A stretch of DNA of 64,000 nucleotides from Candidatus Marimicrobium litorale (GCF_026262645.1 NZ_SHNO01000001.1:248001-312000), one strand, 5' to 3'; positions 35,894 through 45,963 are shown, counted from the stretch's first letter. The notes: generated by a model not told the origin, from the letters alone. Made by a program: numbers and translations.

Positions 35894-36975
35894 ATCAGAT
35901 TGTGCGCGCGGCCACAGAAGCCGACAGTGCCTGCGCTCCGCAGGAGGCCGAAGCTGCATGCTGTGACGCTCCTCGTCGCAGGGACTACTTGTTCTGGGTC
36001 AGTCTGTGCACTGTTGCTCTGGCTTACCCCATCGGTGGCATTCTGCAGCATGACCATACCTCTATCCTGAGTACTTTTTCTGGCGGTATTTTTGAGCTGT
36101 TTAACAAGATGTGGTGGGGTATTGCGATCGGTATTGTGTTTGTTGGCATCCTTGCGCGCATTCCGCGCGAAATGGTAATGGCTGTATTGGGCAGGGAGCG
36201 CGGCACACGCAGCCTGTTTCGAGCCACTCTGGCGGGGGTTTTCCTAGACCTGTGCAGCCACGGTATTCTTGCCGTGGGCATGAAATTGTATGAGCGCGGG
36301 GCGAGTATAGGGCAGGTGATTGCGTTCCTGCTGGCCAGCCCGTGGAATTCGTTTTCCCTTACGTTGATTCTGTTCGGCCTTATCGGCGTCAGTTGGACGT
36401 TGCTATTCATCTTTCTGTCGCTGGTGATAGGTATTGTGACCGGCAGCATTTTTGATCGCTTGGTGGAGCGCGGGCAGCTGCCGGATAATCCCTGGCAGGA
36501 GCAACTCAGTGACGAAACGCCGTTGCTGGAGCAGTGGCGCGCTTACAGGCAAACGCTGCAGTTTTCCCTGCAGGGCACGCTGGGAATTCTACGGGACGGA
36601 TTTGCGGGCTCTCGGGTGGTGATTCGCTGGTCTCTGTTCGGCCTGGTGTTGGCTGGCCTTATTCGGGCTCTTGTCCCGGAGGAAGCATTTGCGACCTGGT
36701 TTGGGGCCACCATGGGCGGACTCTGGTTGACGCTGCTGGCGACGACCATCATTGAAGTTTGCTCAGAGGGGTCAACCCCGATCGCCGCAGACCTGATGAA
36801 CCGCGCGAGCGCGCCGGGCAACAGCTTTACCTTTCTCATGGCGGGGGTAGCGACAGACTATACCGAGATCATGTCCATCCGCGACACTACGCGGTCCTGG
36901 CGAATCGCCCTTTGTTTGCCTTTGGTGACTGTGCCCCAGGTGATTCTGATCGGCGCATTGCTCAATCAGTTTTAG
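35890..36975 (+). CDS. SO_0444 family Cu/Zn efflux permease
   Basis: The 361-residue protein belongs to the ArsP/DUF318 permease group. The cytoplasmic N-terminus is cysteine-rich (DSACAPQEAEAACCDAP), a plausible metal-collecting segment. About eight to ten membrane helices follow with the family signatures CSHGILAVGMKLYERGASIG, LLASPWNSFSLTLIL, and EVCSEGSTPIAADLMNR with APGNSFTFLMAGVATDYTEI. The SO_0444 subgroup is associated with copper and zinc efflux. Coupling by ATGA to a CueR-like regulator supports copper export. Confidence 0.9.
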   Translation: MNQIVRAATEADSACAPQEAEAACCDAPRRRDYLFWVSLCTVALAYPIGGILQHDHTSILSTFSGGIFELFNKMWWGIAIGIVFVGILARIPREMVMAVLGRERGTRSLFRATLAGVFLDLCSHGILAVGMKLYERGASIGQVIAFLLASPWNSFSLTLILFGLIGVSWTLLFIFLSLVIGIVTGSIFDRLVERGQLPDNPWQEQLSDETPLLEQWRAYRQTLQFSLQGTLGILRDGFAGSRVVIRWSLFGLVLAGLIRALVPEEAFATWFGATMGGLWLTLLATTIIEVCSEGSTPIAADLMNRASAPGNSFTFLMAGVATDYTEIMSIRDTTRSWRIALCLPLVTVPQVILIGALLNQF

Positions 36976-37052
36976 CGTCAGTGGTGCGGATAGTTCCCAG
37001 CCACTGATTGCTGGGGTAAAATGCGCGGCTTTTGACCAGACAGGCTGAGAAC

Positions 37053-38151
37053 ATGCTGGAAATCAACCCGCTGTTAATGCAACTCAAGGATATCGAAGCG
37101 CGCGCTGGCGTGTTGAGGGGGTACCTTTGACTTCGATCAGCGCAAGGAACGGCTCGCGGAAGTAGAGCTGGAGCTGGCAGAGCCGAGCGTCTGGGAAGAC
37201 CCGGACCGTGCCAAGGAGCTGGGAAGGGAGCGCTCCTCTCTGGAAGATATTGTTGGCATTATTGAAACGCTGGAGGCGGGTGGCGCCGATGCGGCTGACC
37301 TGCTTGAGCTGGCGGCTGCAGAGGATGATGAAGCCACTGCTGCCGATATAGAGACAGATATCGCCAGTATGATCCGCCTGCTGGAAAAGCTTGAATTCCG
37401 CCGGATGTTTTCAGGAGAGATGGATGAAGCCAATGCCTACCTCGATATTCAGGCGGGGTCTGGCGGAACCGAGGCCCAGGACTGGGCGGAGATGATGCTG
37501 CGTATGTATCTCCGTTGGGGCGAGGATAAGGGCTTTAAAGCAGAACTGATCGAGGTGTCCGGCGGCGACGTTGCGGGCATCAAGAGTGCCACGATCCGTT
37601 TTGAAGGAGAGTATGCGTTTGGATGGCTGCGTACTGAAACCGGTGTGCACCGCCTCGTGCGTAAGTCGCCCTTTGATTCTGGTAATCGTCGCCATACCTC
37701 TTTCGCATCGGTTTTTGTGTCCCCGGAGATTGACGACAATATCGAGATCGATATCAATCCCGCGGATCTGCGCACGGACACCTACCGTGCCAGTGGTGCC
37801 GGCGGTCAGCATGTGAACAAGACCGATTCTGCCGTACGGATTACCCATTTGCCCACGAACACCGTGGTACAGTGCCAGACAGAGCGGTCGCAGCACCAGA
37901 ACCGTGACAATGCAATGAAGCTTTTGCGCGCCAAGTTGTATGAGTTGGAAGTACTCAAGCGTAGCGAGGAAAAGCAGGCAATGGAAGACAGCAAAGCGGA
38001 CATTGGCTGGGGTAGCCAGATACGTTCCTATGTGCTGGATGACTCCCGCATTAAGGATTTACGCACCGGGGTCGAGACCAGCAATACCCAGGCAGTGCTC
38101 GACGGCAATATCGACGACTTCATCGAAGCGTCTCTCAAGAGCGGATTGTAA
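37053..38151 (+). CDS. prfB: Peptide chain release factor 2, with programmed +1 frameshift
   Basis: RF2 releases proteins at UGA and UAA. The first 25 codons from ATG 37053 ([14 protein letters not shown]...LRGYL) end at an in-frame TGA (37128-37130). Skipping one T continues in the +1 frame with [11 protein letters not shown] to the stop at 38149-38151, total 365 residues. The anticodon-like tripeptide and GGQ motif are present ([23 protein letters not shown] for the SPF tripeptide region). Autoregulation works because scarce RF2 slows reading of UGA and favours the shift. lysS follows directly, as in E. coli. Confidence 0.97.
37116..37131 (+). promoter_or_regulatory. prfB: prfB programmed frameshift site
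   Basis: An internal Shine-Dalgarno-like AGGGGG (37116-37121) lies three bases before the slip codon CTT, followed by TGA and C. This is the canonical AGGGGGTAYCTTTGAC context. It is a natural recoding signal, not a mutation. Confidence 0.97.
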
Positions 38152-38159
38152 GGAGTAGG

Positions 38160-39674
38160 ATGAGCAACCCAGAGCAACCAGTGAGCGGCGACAGCAAGTC
38201 AGCGGCAGCGAGCGACGAGAACAAGCTCATAGCCGAGCGCCGTGCAAAACTGACCGAGCTGAGAAGCTCCGGGAACCCGTTTCCAAATGATTTTCGCCGC
38301 ACTGCAGAGGCAGCGGAACTGCAGCGTGAGTTTGGCGACAGTGATAAGGCGGAGCTGGAAGAGAGCAACCGGGAGTTTGCGGTCGCGGGCCGGCTGATTC
38401 GCAACAGGGGTTCTTTTCTCCTGATACAGGACGGGTCTGAGACCATACAGCTTTATTTGAATCGTAAGGGACTCGATGAGAAAACGCTTGCCGCGATCAA
38501 GTCGTGGGATTTGGGTGATCTTGTCGGCGCCCGCGGCCCTCTGCATAAATCGGGAAAAGGCGACCTTTATATTAATATGGAGCAGGCGCGGTTGCTAACC
38601 AAGGCGCTGCGGCCGCTGCCAGACAAGTACCATGGGTTAGCCGATCAGGAGTTGCGCTATCGCCAGCGCTATGTCGATCTCATTGTAAACCCGGAGTCGC
38701 GCCAGCTATTTCGCACTCGCTCCCGCATAATAGAATTTATCCGCGACTATATGAGTGACAGAGATTTCATGGAAGTGGAAACACCCATGATGCAGATTAT
38801 TCCAGGCGGTGCGGTTGCCCGGCCTTTTGTCACTCACCACAACGCACTGGGTCAGGATATGTACCTGCGGATTGCGCCGGAGCTGTATCTTAAACGGCTG
38901 GTTGTTGGCGGGTTTGAGCGGGTTTATGAAATCAACCGCAGCTTCAGAAATGAGGGCCTTTCCACACGGCACAATCCGGAATTCACCATGCTCGAGTTCT
39001 ACTGGGCATATGCGGATTATCAGGATGCTATGGCGTTGACCGAGGATATGCTGAGAAATCTGACGGAATCGGTCCTGGGCAGCACTACGGTGCAATATCA
39101 GGGCAGCACCTACGATTTTGCAAGACCTTTCGATCGACTTACCGTGTTCGATGCCATCCTCAAGTACAACCCTGATATTGACCACAAGGATTTGTCAGAA
39201 GTCGACTCCGCGAGCAAACTCGCGGAAGCGCTGCAAATAGAGGTGAACAAGAGCTGGGGTCTGGGCAAGATCCAGATCGAGATATTTGAGAAAACCGTGG
39301 AGCACCGTCTCGATCAGCCTACGTTTATCACTGCATATCCGACAGAAGTCTCGCCGCTGGCCCGCCGCAATGATGACGACCCCTTCATAACCGATCGCTT
39401 CGAGTTCTTCGTCGGCGGACGTGAACTGGCTAACGGCTTCTCGGAATTGAATGACGCTGAGGATCAGGCGGCCCGTTTTGCTGAACAGGTAGCACAGAAG
39501 GAAACGGGTGACGAGGAGGCGATGCACTTCGATCACGATTATATTCGGGCTCTGGAGTATGGGTTGCCGCCGACCGCCGGTGAGGGTATTGGTATTGATC
39601 GACTTGTCATGTTATTGACTGACGCGACGTCAATTCGCGACGTGCTCTTGTTTCCGCACCTGCGGCCGGAGTAG
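38160..39674 (+). CDS. lysS: Lysine-tRNA ligase, class II
   Basis: The 504-residue enzyme has an N-terminal OB domain ([20 protein letters not shown]) that binds the anticodon, then the class II core. Motif 1 lies around [12 protein letters not shown], motif 2 is [28 protein letters not shown] in two parts, and motif 3 is [16 protein letters not shown] low-complexity lead ([19 protein letters not shown]) precedes the fold. It lies eight bases after prfB, the conserved pairing. Confidence 0.98.
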   Translation: MSNPEQPVSGDSKSAAASDENKLIAERRAKLTELRSSGNPFPNDFRRTAEAAELQREFGDSDKAELEESNREFAVAGRLIRNRGSFLLIQDGSETIQLYLNRKGLDEKTLAAIKSWDLGDLVGARGPLHKSGKGDLYINMEQARLLTKALRPLPDKYHGLADQELRYRQRYVDLIVNPESRQLFRTRSRIIEFIRDYMSDRDFMEVETPMMQIIPGGAVARPFVTHHNALGQDMYLRIAPELYLKRLVVGGFERVYEINRSFRNEGLSTRHNPEFTMLEFYWAYADYQDAMALTEDMLRNLTESVLGSTTVQYQGSTYDFARPFDRLTVFDAILKYNPDIDHKDLSEVDSASKLAEALQIEVNKSWGLGKIQIEIFEKTVEHRLDQPTFITAYPTEVSPLARRNDDDPFITDRFEFFVGGRELANGFSELNDAEDQAARFAEQVAQKETGDEEAMHFDHDYIRALEYGLPPTAGEGIGIDRLVMLLTDATSIRDVLLFPHLRPE

Positions 39675-39769
39675 GCTGGTCTATCGGCGTCCGCCCAGTG
39701 AGGCGTAAGTATGTTAGCGTGGCAGTGTGATTCGAGTGCGTTACACTTGAGCGCAGAGGGGAAAGAGCT

Positions 39770-40348
39770 TTGCCTGTAAGTCAAAATAAGAAAGTCATCG
39801 TGGTTTGCCTGGTGCTATTGCTTCAGGGTTGTGCTGCACAATCGACGCAAACAGCCGGGGGCAATGATGTAGACGGTGAGTCCGTTCCGGAACTGAATCT
39901 GAACTTGCCTGATCAGACCGATACGGCCTGCGCCTGCTCCCACGACAAATCCGGCGACCACAACTTGCTGGAGAAGGGTTTGCGCGCGTTGATGGCGGGT
40001 GATCATCGAGAAGCAGTGAACTATTTTCGGCGCTACCAGCGGTTGGAATCATCGCCGGAAGAGGGGTGGGAAGCGGAGGTGGCCGTCGCGTACGACAAGA
40101 TGTTGCCCAGTAGCCCCTATTACAATCCGGATACAGCGAGCGAGAGTTACCGCCGCCTTGTGAGAAGGCAACCTGATCCGGAGACGGTGCACCCCTACAT
40201 CCGCTTGTTGCTCGGCGCCCTTGCTAACTTCACCGCGCTGCATAGGCAGATAGATGATTTGCAGAACGAAAAAGATGACCTGACAGAAAGCCTTGAGAAA
40301 CGGGAAGAAGCGCTCAAGCGGCTGCGTGAGTTGACCTTAGGTCAGTAG
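39770..40348 (+). CDS. Lipoprotein of unknown function with helical repeat region
   Basis: The best start is TTG 39770 after GAAAGAG, giving 192 residues. A lipoprotein signal ends VLLLQGC (cysteine near residue 21). The middle resembles a tetratricopeptide-type helical stretch (LEKGLRALMAGDHREAVNYF...), and the C-terminus is a short coiled coil (IDDLQNEKDDLTESLEKREE). It is convergent with, and overlaps by 35 bases, the histidine kinase gene. Lipoproteins paired with kinases (QseG type) are known, but the opposite strand argues against an operon. Function unassigned. Confidence 0.7.
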   Translation: MPVSQNKKVIVVCLVLLLQGCAAQSTQTAGGNDVDGESVPELNLNLPDQTDTACACSHDKSGDHNLLEKGLRALMAGDHREAVNYFRRYQRLESSPEEGWEAEVAVAYDKMLPSSPYYNPDTASESYRRLVRRQPDPETVHPYIRLLLGALANFTALHRQIDDLQNEKDDLTESLEKREEALKRLRELTLGQ

Positions 40349-41843
40349 GCAGTGTCACGGTAAAGATGGACCCTGCGCCGGGCTGGCTGCGTACGACAAT
40401 CGTGCCACCCATCAATGCGCTATAATTTTTGCAGATTGCGAGACCCAGGCCAGTGCCACCGTAGTTGGCACTGGTTGAAGAATCTGCCTGCACAAAAGCG
40501 TCGAATACTCTGTTGAGCTGATCATCGCTCATCCCGATACCCGTATCCTGCACAGTAAATTCCACCCACCCCGGGCGCCCCGCAATTTCTTCCGCGAAGA
40601 TACGAATGATCCCTCTTTCGGTGAACTTGTTCGCGTTACTGAGCAGGTTAGTCATGATCTGGCGAAACTTGGCGGCGTCACTGTAAAAATCGGGCAGGGT
40701 CTTGATCTTGTCCGTACGCAGTTCGTTGCCGCTTTTTCGTAAAAGAGGGGTCAAGACATCGCAGGATTGTCGGATGATGTCCAGGGGATTGAACGTCTCG
40801 CAGTGCAGGGACATCTTTCCCGTCTCTATTTTAGAGAGATCCAGAATGTCATTGATGAGGGACAGGAGCTGTTGTCCAGAGCTCATAATAGTGCCAAGGT
40901 CCTGCTGGAATTGCGGCTTGTTGATCTCTGCGGTGTCGCCCAGTTCGTCCTGCAGCATTTCACTGTAGCCTATAATCGCGTTGAGCGGCGTCCTCAATTC
41001 GTGACTGACGTTGGCCAGGAAAATGCTTTTTGTAGCGCTTGCCTCATCTGCGACATCCCGTGCCTTGCGAACGTCGTAAATTGCGTTGCGCAATTTGTCT
41101 GACATGTCATTGAATGCTGCAGCCAGATCGCCCAATTCTCCAGTGTCGTCGATATCGTCAATGCGGTAGTTCAGATCGCCGCTTCCAATGCGCTCGGTGC
41201 CTTTTTTGAGTCTTTTCAGAGAGCGGTTGGTGTAGCTGACCAGGTAGTACCCCAATATGGCTGTCAGAAATATCGAAGCGAAAAATCCGATCACGGTAAT
41301 GCGGTCGGTCAGCTCAATTGTACGGTCGATGATATTGGCTCTTTGGGAGGCAATGAACGCTTGTCGCGCTTCCAGTGCTTGTAATCGCTGGCTAACGTCG
41401 AGGAACGGGAGCGGATCATCCATGTCTTCGTTAAAGGTGGGGTCGTTATAGTTGCGATAAAAGGTTATCCAGTTATCAAGCAATGTTGAACTACTGTCCC
41501 AGAGCATTTCGAAATTAAGCTCTGTTACGCCGCGGCTGAGGAAGCCCAGCTTTTGTATCGCTGCGTTGATCGTATCAATGGCGGTTTCGGCCTGAACTAA
41601 TTCCGTATCTTCCAACTGATCTTCGGTATTGTCACGCAAGGTGGCCAGAATCAGTACCTGCTGTCTCTGATCCTCCAGCAATTGCTCTATCTCGGTGGAC
41701 AGCTGAGCTGCAGTGACCGAGTTGCGGTAGGCAGCCATGCTTTCGTTCCTCGCATAACTACCCCAAAAATGTGTACCGACATTGATCGCAAACAGGATCA
41801 GGATGGTGACAAGTGACAGGGTCAGCTGGCGTCTGAGGCTCAT
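40314..41843 (-). CDS. Membrane sensor histidine kinase (HAMP, HisKA, HATPase)
   Basis: The 509-residue protein has a first membrane helix (TLSLVTILILFAINVGTHFWG) and a helical periplasmic sensor of about 150 residues. A second helix (VIGFFASIFLTAILGYYLV), a HAMP linker, and the H-box FLANVSHELRTPLNAIIGYS follow. The N-box (QIMTNLLSNANKF), the G1 box (QDTGIGMSDDQLNRVFDAF) and the G2 box (YGGTGLGLAICK) are intact. It lacks its own receiver, and the stand-alone receiver gene lies immediately upstream with overlapping stop and start (TGATG). The signal sensed is unknown. Confidence 0.92.
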   Translation of the reverse strand: MSLRRQLTLSLVTILILFAINVGTHFWGSYARNESMAAYRNSVTAAQLSTEIEQLLEDQRQQVLILATLRDNTEDQLEDTELVQAETAIDTINAAIQKLGFLSRGVTELNFEMLWDSSSTLLDNWITFYRNYNDPTFNEDMDDPLPFLDVSQRLQALEARQAFIASQRANIIDRTIELTDRITVIGFFASIFLTAILGYYLVSYTNRSLKRLKKGTERIGSGDLNYRIDDIDDTGELGDLAAAFNDMSDKLRNAIYDVRKARDVADEASATKSIFLANVSHELRTPLNAIIGYSEMLQDELGDTAEINKPQFQQDLGTIMSSGQQLLSLINDILDLSKIETGKMSLHCETFNPLDIIRQSCDVLTPLLRKSGNELRTDKIKTLPDFYSDAAKFRQIMTNLLSNANKFTERGIIRIFAEEIAGRPGWVEFTVQDTGIGMSDDQLNRVFDAFVQADSSTSANYGGTGLGLAICKNYSALMGGTIVVRSQPGAGSIFTVTLPTDLRSTHAAA

Positions 41844-42214
41844 CAGCGGGTCAGCTTGTTGATCTTGATGAGCAGGCCAGGGAAATCAACGGGCTTGGTG
41901 GCGTAATCGTCACAGCCTGAGTCGAGGGCGTATTGGCGATGGTCGTCGGTGGCGTGAGCGGTGAGCGCAATAATCGGGATGTGGCCGATATCCTTATCCT
42001 CTTTGGCCTTGCGGCTGGCAGCCCAACCATCCAGCACGGGCAGGTTCATATCCATTAATACAATGCAGGGCATCTCCGAGCGCATAATATCCAGCGCCTG
42101 CTTGCCGTTGCCCGCCGTGAGCACATCAAGTCCCGCTCTGCTGAGTCGGCGAATCATCATGTCCCGATTCAGTTCGTTGTCTTCCACCAGCAGTACCGTG
42201 CCGCTGAGGTTCAT
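41843..42214 (-). CDS. Single-domain response regulator
   Basis: This 123-residue receiver has the acidic pair in VLLVEDNELNRDMM, the phosphorylation site MDMNLPVLDGW and the lysine in DYATKPVDF. No output domain is attached, so it passes phosphate or acts by protein contact. It overlaps the cyclase gene by four bases (ATGA) and the kinase gene by one. The three genes are thus made together in the order cyclase, receiver, kinase. Confidence 0.93.
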   Translation of the reverse strand: MNLSGTVLLVEDNELNRDMMIRRLSRAGLDVLTAGNGKQALDIMRSEMPCIVLMDMNLPVLDGWAASRKAKEDKDIGHIPIIALTAHATDDHRQYALDSGCDDYATKPVDFPGLLIKINKLTR

Positions 42215-43743
42215 TCTGCTTTTCCCGTAATCTGGTGGACCAGGATTGTCTCGTCAATTCCCTTTACGTTTACTTTCTTGCTGGTGCCAACCTTATAGTC
42301 GCCGGACAGGCTTATCAGCGTGCTTTCAGAGACAAGAATTTCGCCACCGCCGGTAATGTCTTCAATGCGGGAGGTGACATTCATGGCGTGCCCGACAAAG
42401 CCATACTTGCTGCGTCGTTCGGAGCCGATATTGCCGGCAATAACATCGCCTGTATTGATAGCGATGCCGGTGTGGACAGCCGGAAAGCCCTCCGCTTGAT
42501 TCAAGGCGTTTATTTCGACCATAGCGGACTGCATGGCCAGTGCGCATGTAACGGCCCGATCCGAATCGTCATCCCGGCGTTGAGGAGCGCCGAATACGGC
42601 GAGGATCGCATCGCCAATGAACTCGTCTATGGTACCGTTGTGCGCCATGATGATTTCAGTCATGGTGCCAAGGTATCGATTCAGCATGGTGACAACCTGA
42701 GACGGGGCAAGGTGCTCACTCAGCGTGGTAAACCCCCGAATATCCGACAACATAATACTGACGCGGCGCAGGTCTCCCCCCAATTCAAGGCCCTCCGGCC
42801 GTTCCAAAATATCAGTAACGATCTCGTCCGAGAGATAACGACCGAAGGTGGCCCGAATAAATTTCTCGTTGCGTTCCAGTTGCTGGCGATACTGCTCTTC
42901 CCTGTCGTGCCAGCGTTTGCGCTCTATGCCTGCTTTTATGCGCGCCTGCAGGAGAACGGGGTTGAACGGTTTGAACAGATAGTCGTCGGCGCCGGCCTCA
43001 ATGCATTCAATGATGCCGTCCATATCCTGATTGCCGGAAATAACAATGACCGGCGTCGCGCGCCAGTCCGGGTGGTCCTTGATGCGTCGCAGGACTTCGT
43101 GACCATCCATCCCGGGCATCAGCAGGTCCAGTAAGACGACATCGACATCGCTCTGTTCTAGAGCACGGAGTGCCTCCTCACCGCTGGCGGCGGTAATAAC
43201 AATATGCCCGCTGTTGGACAGGTTCCTGGCGAGCAGTTCGCGATTCTCCTTGAGATCGTCCACTGCGAGGATAAAGCCGGGTTCCACGGTAAGAGAGCGT
43301 TTCTCGCTGCCGCCGGCGTCGGTATTGACGCTGCGGGTTGACTCAATATGTTGCAGCAGGGTCTCCAGCTGGGAGCTTAACTCCGGCAGGTCACCCTTGA
43401 CGTCTTCACGCAGCATTTCAGCATAGCCACGCAACGCCGTGAGAATGTTCATCAGATCGTGGACGTTGGCAGCCGTTCCATCTGCTCTCGCTAAGCTCTC
43501 CAGTCGGTCTGCCGCCTCCAGGAGGCGGGCGAAGTCGTCAAGTGTATCGGCGGCGAGGGCCTCTTGCGCAGCCTCGAAAGCGTTGCGCAGATCCGGAATA
43601 GCCTCGAGCAGGTGCTCCTCCATGCGGGCGACGTCACTGTCTTGTGTGTTGTTCAACGCGGTACATCCCCCAGACACAGGTGGAGAGGCTTCAGCATGGT
43701 CGGGATGGATGAGTAGCGAGATGCCGGCAGACGCACAGGGCAC
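42211..43743 (-). CDS. Receiver-linked class III adenylate cyclase
   Basis: The product joins an N-terminal helical domain, a receiver and a class III cyclase. The helical domain contains NVHDLMNILTALRGYAEMLR, which resembles a histidine-kinase dimerisation helix with its histidine. The receiver has ILAVDDLKENRELLARNL, VVLLDLLMPGMDG and YLFKPFNP. The cyclase shows VSIMLSDIRGFTTLSEHL with the metal aspartate, EFIGDAILAVFGAP and GFVGHAMNVTSRIEDIT. It should make cAMP under phosphorelay control. The start is uncertain: GTG 43743 gives the longest form, TTG 43656 has GGGGGA nine bases upstream, and ATG 43623 has no ribosome binding site. Confidence 0.88.
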   Translation of the reverse strand: MPCASAGISLLIHPDHAEASPPVSGGCTALNNTQDSDVARMEEHLLEAIPDLRNAFEAAQEALAADTLDDFARLLEAADRLESLARADGTAANVHDLMNILTALRGYAEMLREDVKGDLPELSSQLETLLQHIESTRSVNTDAGGSEKRSLTVEPGFILAVDDLKENRELLARNLSNSGHIVITAASGEEALRALEQSDVDVVLLDLLMPGMDGHEVLRRIKDHPDWRATPVIVISGNQDMDGIIECIEAGADDYLFKPFNPVLLQARIKAGIERKRWHDREEQYRQQLERNEKFIRATFGRYLSDEIVTDILERPEGLELGGDLRRVSIMLSDIRGFTTLSEHLAPSQVVTMLNRYLGTMTEIIMAHNGTIDEFIGDAILAVFGAPQRRDDDSDRAVTCALAMQSAMVEINALNQAEGFPAVHTGIAINTGDVIAGNIGSERRSKYGFVGHAMNVTSRIEDITGGGEILVSESTLISLSGDYKVGTSKKVNVKGIDETILVHQITGKAE

Positions 43744-43922
43744 TTCCTCTTTTTTATTTTGTCTGTGGGTGAAGTATAGCGACCTGTGTGTGACTGTGGA
43801 AATGGCTAATTCCGCCCGTCCAATAGTGGCACAAGCTAATTTGCCGACAGAGGTGCGATTTTCAGAACGTTTGGGTTACTATTGGTTCAACGTTATGCGC
43901 TTGAAAAGGGACTGGGTGTGTC

Positions 43923-44570
43923 ATGCTGCAACAAGTAGAAATTTTTCGGGGTCTTTCGTCTGAGGAGCTGGATGCGCTGGCGGCAAGCAGCACCAGCCGA
44001 TCGTTTCCCAAGAATACGGTAGTCATACACGAGAACGATCCGGCAGACTCCCTGTTTGTGATTGAGAGCGGCAAGGTGAAAGTCTATTGCAGTGACAAGA
44101 ACGGCAAGGAGTTCATCATGAATACCCAGGGCACCGGGGATTACTTCGGTGAGCTGGCCCTGCTTGATGATTCAACCCGTTCCGCCTCCGTGCGCACCGT
44201 CGAAAAGTCGAGTTTTTGCATCATCTATAAGGAAGATTTCAATCGGGTGTTGGACCAGCACCCCAATATTGCCCGCCAGCTTGTGCGCAATCTGGCACAG
44301 CGGGTGCGCAAACTCACTGCGGATGTGAAGAGCCTGGCCTTGCAGGATGTCTACGGCCGGGTGGCCAATGTTCTGATGGACTTGTCTGAAGAGCGCGGTG
44401 ACGGCACGCACTATATACCGGAAAAGCTGACTCAGCAGGATATCGCAGACCGGGTAGGGGCCTCACGGGAGATGGTGGCACGGATTCTCAAGGATCTGAC
44501 GATCGGCGAGTATATTCGCTTCGAGGGGCGGCATATCATCATCAACACCCGCCTTCCGGCAAAGTACTAG
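43923..44570 (+). CDS. Crp/Fnr family transcription regulator
   Basis: The 215-residue protein has a cyclic-nucleotide-binding domain with the phosphate cassette YFGELALLDDSTRSASV. It keeps the glutamate and the R-S pair that contact cAMP in E. coli CRP. A C-terminal helix-turn-helix follows (LTQQDIADRVGASREMVARI). It lacks the cysteines of FNR, so it probably binds cAMP or a related nucleotide. It is divergent from the cyclase-receiver-kinase cluster, 179 bases apart, the natural arrangement for a local cAMP circuit. Confidence 0.9.
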   Translation: MLQQVEIFRGLSSEELDALAASSTSRSFPKNTVVIHENDPADSLFVIESGKVKVYCSDKNGKEFIMNTQGTGDYFGELALLDDSTRSASVRTVEKSSFCIIYKEDFNRVLDQHPNIARQLVRNLAQRVRKLTADVKSLALQDVYGRVANVLMDLSEERGDGTHYIPEKLTQQDIADRVGASREMVARILKDLTIGEYIRFEGRHIIINTRLPAKY

Positions 44571-44583
44571 CCGGCTCCTTCGG

Positions 44584-45963
44584 CTATTTCGATTCGTTGA
44601 CGGTGAGATCGAGGCGACCGCTGGCCAATTGTGCTTGCAGCTTGTCGCCAGCGGAGACCTGACGGGCATCTCGTACCACCAGGCCCTCGTTGTCCGTGAC
44701 GATGGCATAACCCCGTTGTAAGGTGCCCAATGGGCTAAGCGAGTCGAGCATTTGGCCCAGTGCGGCAATGCGCACTGTGCGCTGTCGCAGCCTCTGTAAC
44801 ATTAAATCCTTCAGCCGCAGACTGTCCCGCCGGTTGGCTTCCCCTGAACGTATTATGCGACTGTCTGGCGAGTGCGCCAGTAATCGACTGCCAGCAAACT
44901 TTACTCTGACGCCGTGCCGCTTCAGCAGGTTTCGTTGTGCCCGCATCAGTTGCAGTTCCAGATCGTCGATGCGCTGGGCGTTGTCTCGCAGCTGGGCGCC
45001 GGGGTGCCTCAGTTGGCGTGCGAGGTGGTTGACCAGGGTCGATGTATCCAAAAGGCGGCGCTTCATCCGGCGAACGAGGTCGCTATGCAGTGAGTCGAGA
45101 TGTTGCTGCCACTCTTGGCGATCCGGGCTGATCATTTCTGCCGCCGCCGACGGGGTTGGCGCCCTGACATCAGCTGCCATATCGGCGATAGTGAAATCGA
45201 CCTCATGGCCTACGGCGCTGATGATGGGCAGGGTGCTGCCTGCGATCGCCCGCGCCACGATCTCTTCATTAAAAGCCCACAGGTCTTCCATTGAACCGCC
45301 GCCGCGACCCACAATGAGCGCATCCAGTTGGACTTTTTTTTCGTCTTGCCAGCGGTTAGCACAGGCGATGGCGCGACCGATCTGCTGGGCAGCGCCCTCG
45401 CCCTGCACGGCAACTGGAAAAACACAAACCTCGATCGTCGGACAGCGTCGCTCGAGTACCTGCAGGATGTCGTGAATGACAGCTCCCGATGGAGAGGTAA
45501 TAACGCCAACTCGCGCAACATCAGTTGGTAGGGCGCGCTTGCGCGCCTGAGCGAACAGGCCCTCGGCCTCTAATCTGCCTTTGAGTTGCTCAAACGCAGC
45601 CTGCAACGCTCCAGCGCCGGCAGGCTCCAGATGCTCTGCGATCAGTTGGAACTCTCCCCGGGCTTCGTAAAGGGAAGCGCGACAACGGACGCGCACCGCA
45701 TCGCCGTTGGCAGGGGTGAACCTGACGCGCTGATTGCTGCGGTTGAACATAGCGCAGCGCACCTGGGATTTGCTGTCCTTCAATGAGAAGTACCAGTGAC
45801 CGGAGGCGGGTGCGACGAAGTTGCTGATCTCTCCCTCAACCCACAGGGAGTCAAAATGGGAATCCAGAAGGGTCTTGACCTGACGATTGAGCTGACTTAC
45901 CGAGATAGCAGTTTCAGGTGCGCCCGTATTGAAAGGGTTGTTCAAGGGTATGTTCGCCTTCAC
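44584..45963 (-). CDS. xseA: Exodeoxyribonuclease VII large subunit
   Basis: XseA with XseB degrades single-stranded DNA. The 459 residues show the N-terminal OB domain (ISVSQLNRQVKTLLDSHFDS, LWVEGEISNF) and the catalytic region GVITSPSGAVIHDIL and DALIVGRGGGSMEDLWAFN, with AIISAVGHEVDFTIADMAAD-type sequence. A coiled-coil C-terminus and the terminal LQRGYAIV motif complete it. It is convergent with the Crp/Fnr gene, separated by 13 bases, and divergent from guaB. Confidence 0.96.
   Translation of the reverse strand: MKANIPLNNPFNTGAPETAISVSQLNRQVKTLLDSHFDSLWVEGEISNFVAPASGHWYFSLKDSKSQVRCAMFNRSNQRVRFTPANGDAVRVRCRASLYEARGEFQLIAEHLEPAGAGALQAAFEQLKGRLEAEGLFAQARKRALPTDVARVGVITSPSGAVIHDILQVLERRCPTIEVCVFPVAVQGEGAAQQIGRAIACANRWQDEKKVQLDALIVGRGGGSMEDLWAFNEEIVARAIAGSTLPIISAVGHEVDFTIADMAADVRAPTPSAAAEMISPDRQEWQQHLDSLHSDLVRRMKRRLLDTSTLVNHLARQLRHPGAQLRDNAQRIDDLELQLMRAQRNLLKRHGVRVKFAGSRLLAHSPDSRIIRSGEANRRDSLRLKDLMLQRLRQRTVRIAALGQMLDSLSPLGTLQRGYAIVTDNEGLVVRDARQVSAGDKLQAQLASGRLDLTVNESK

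Noticed and set aside
37053-37130. Apparent frameshift mutation in prfB
   Set aside because: The AGGGGG-TAC-CTT-TGA-C context is the conserved programmed recoding site, so the gene is intact.
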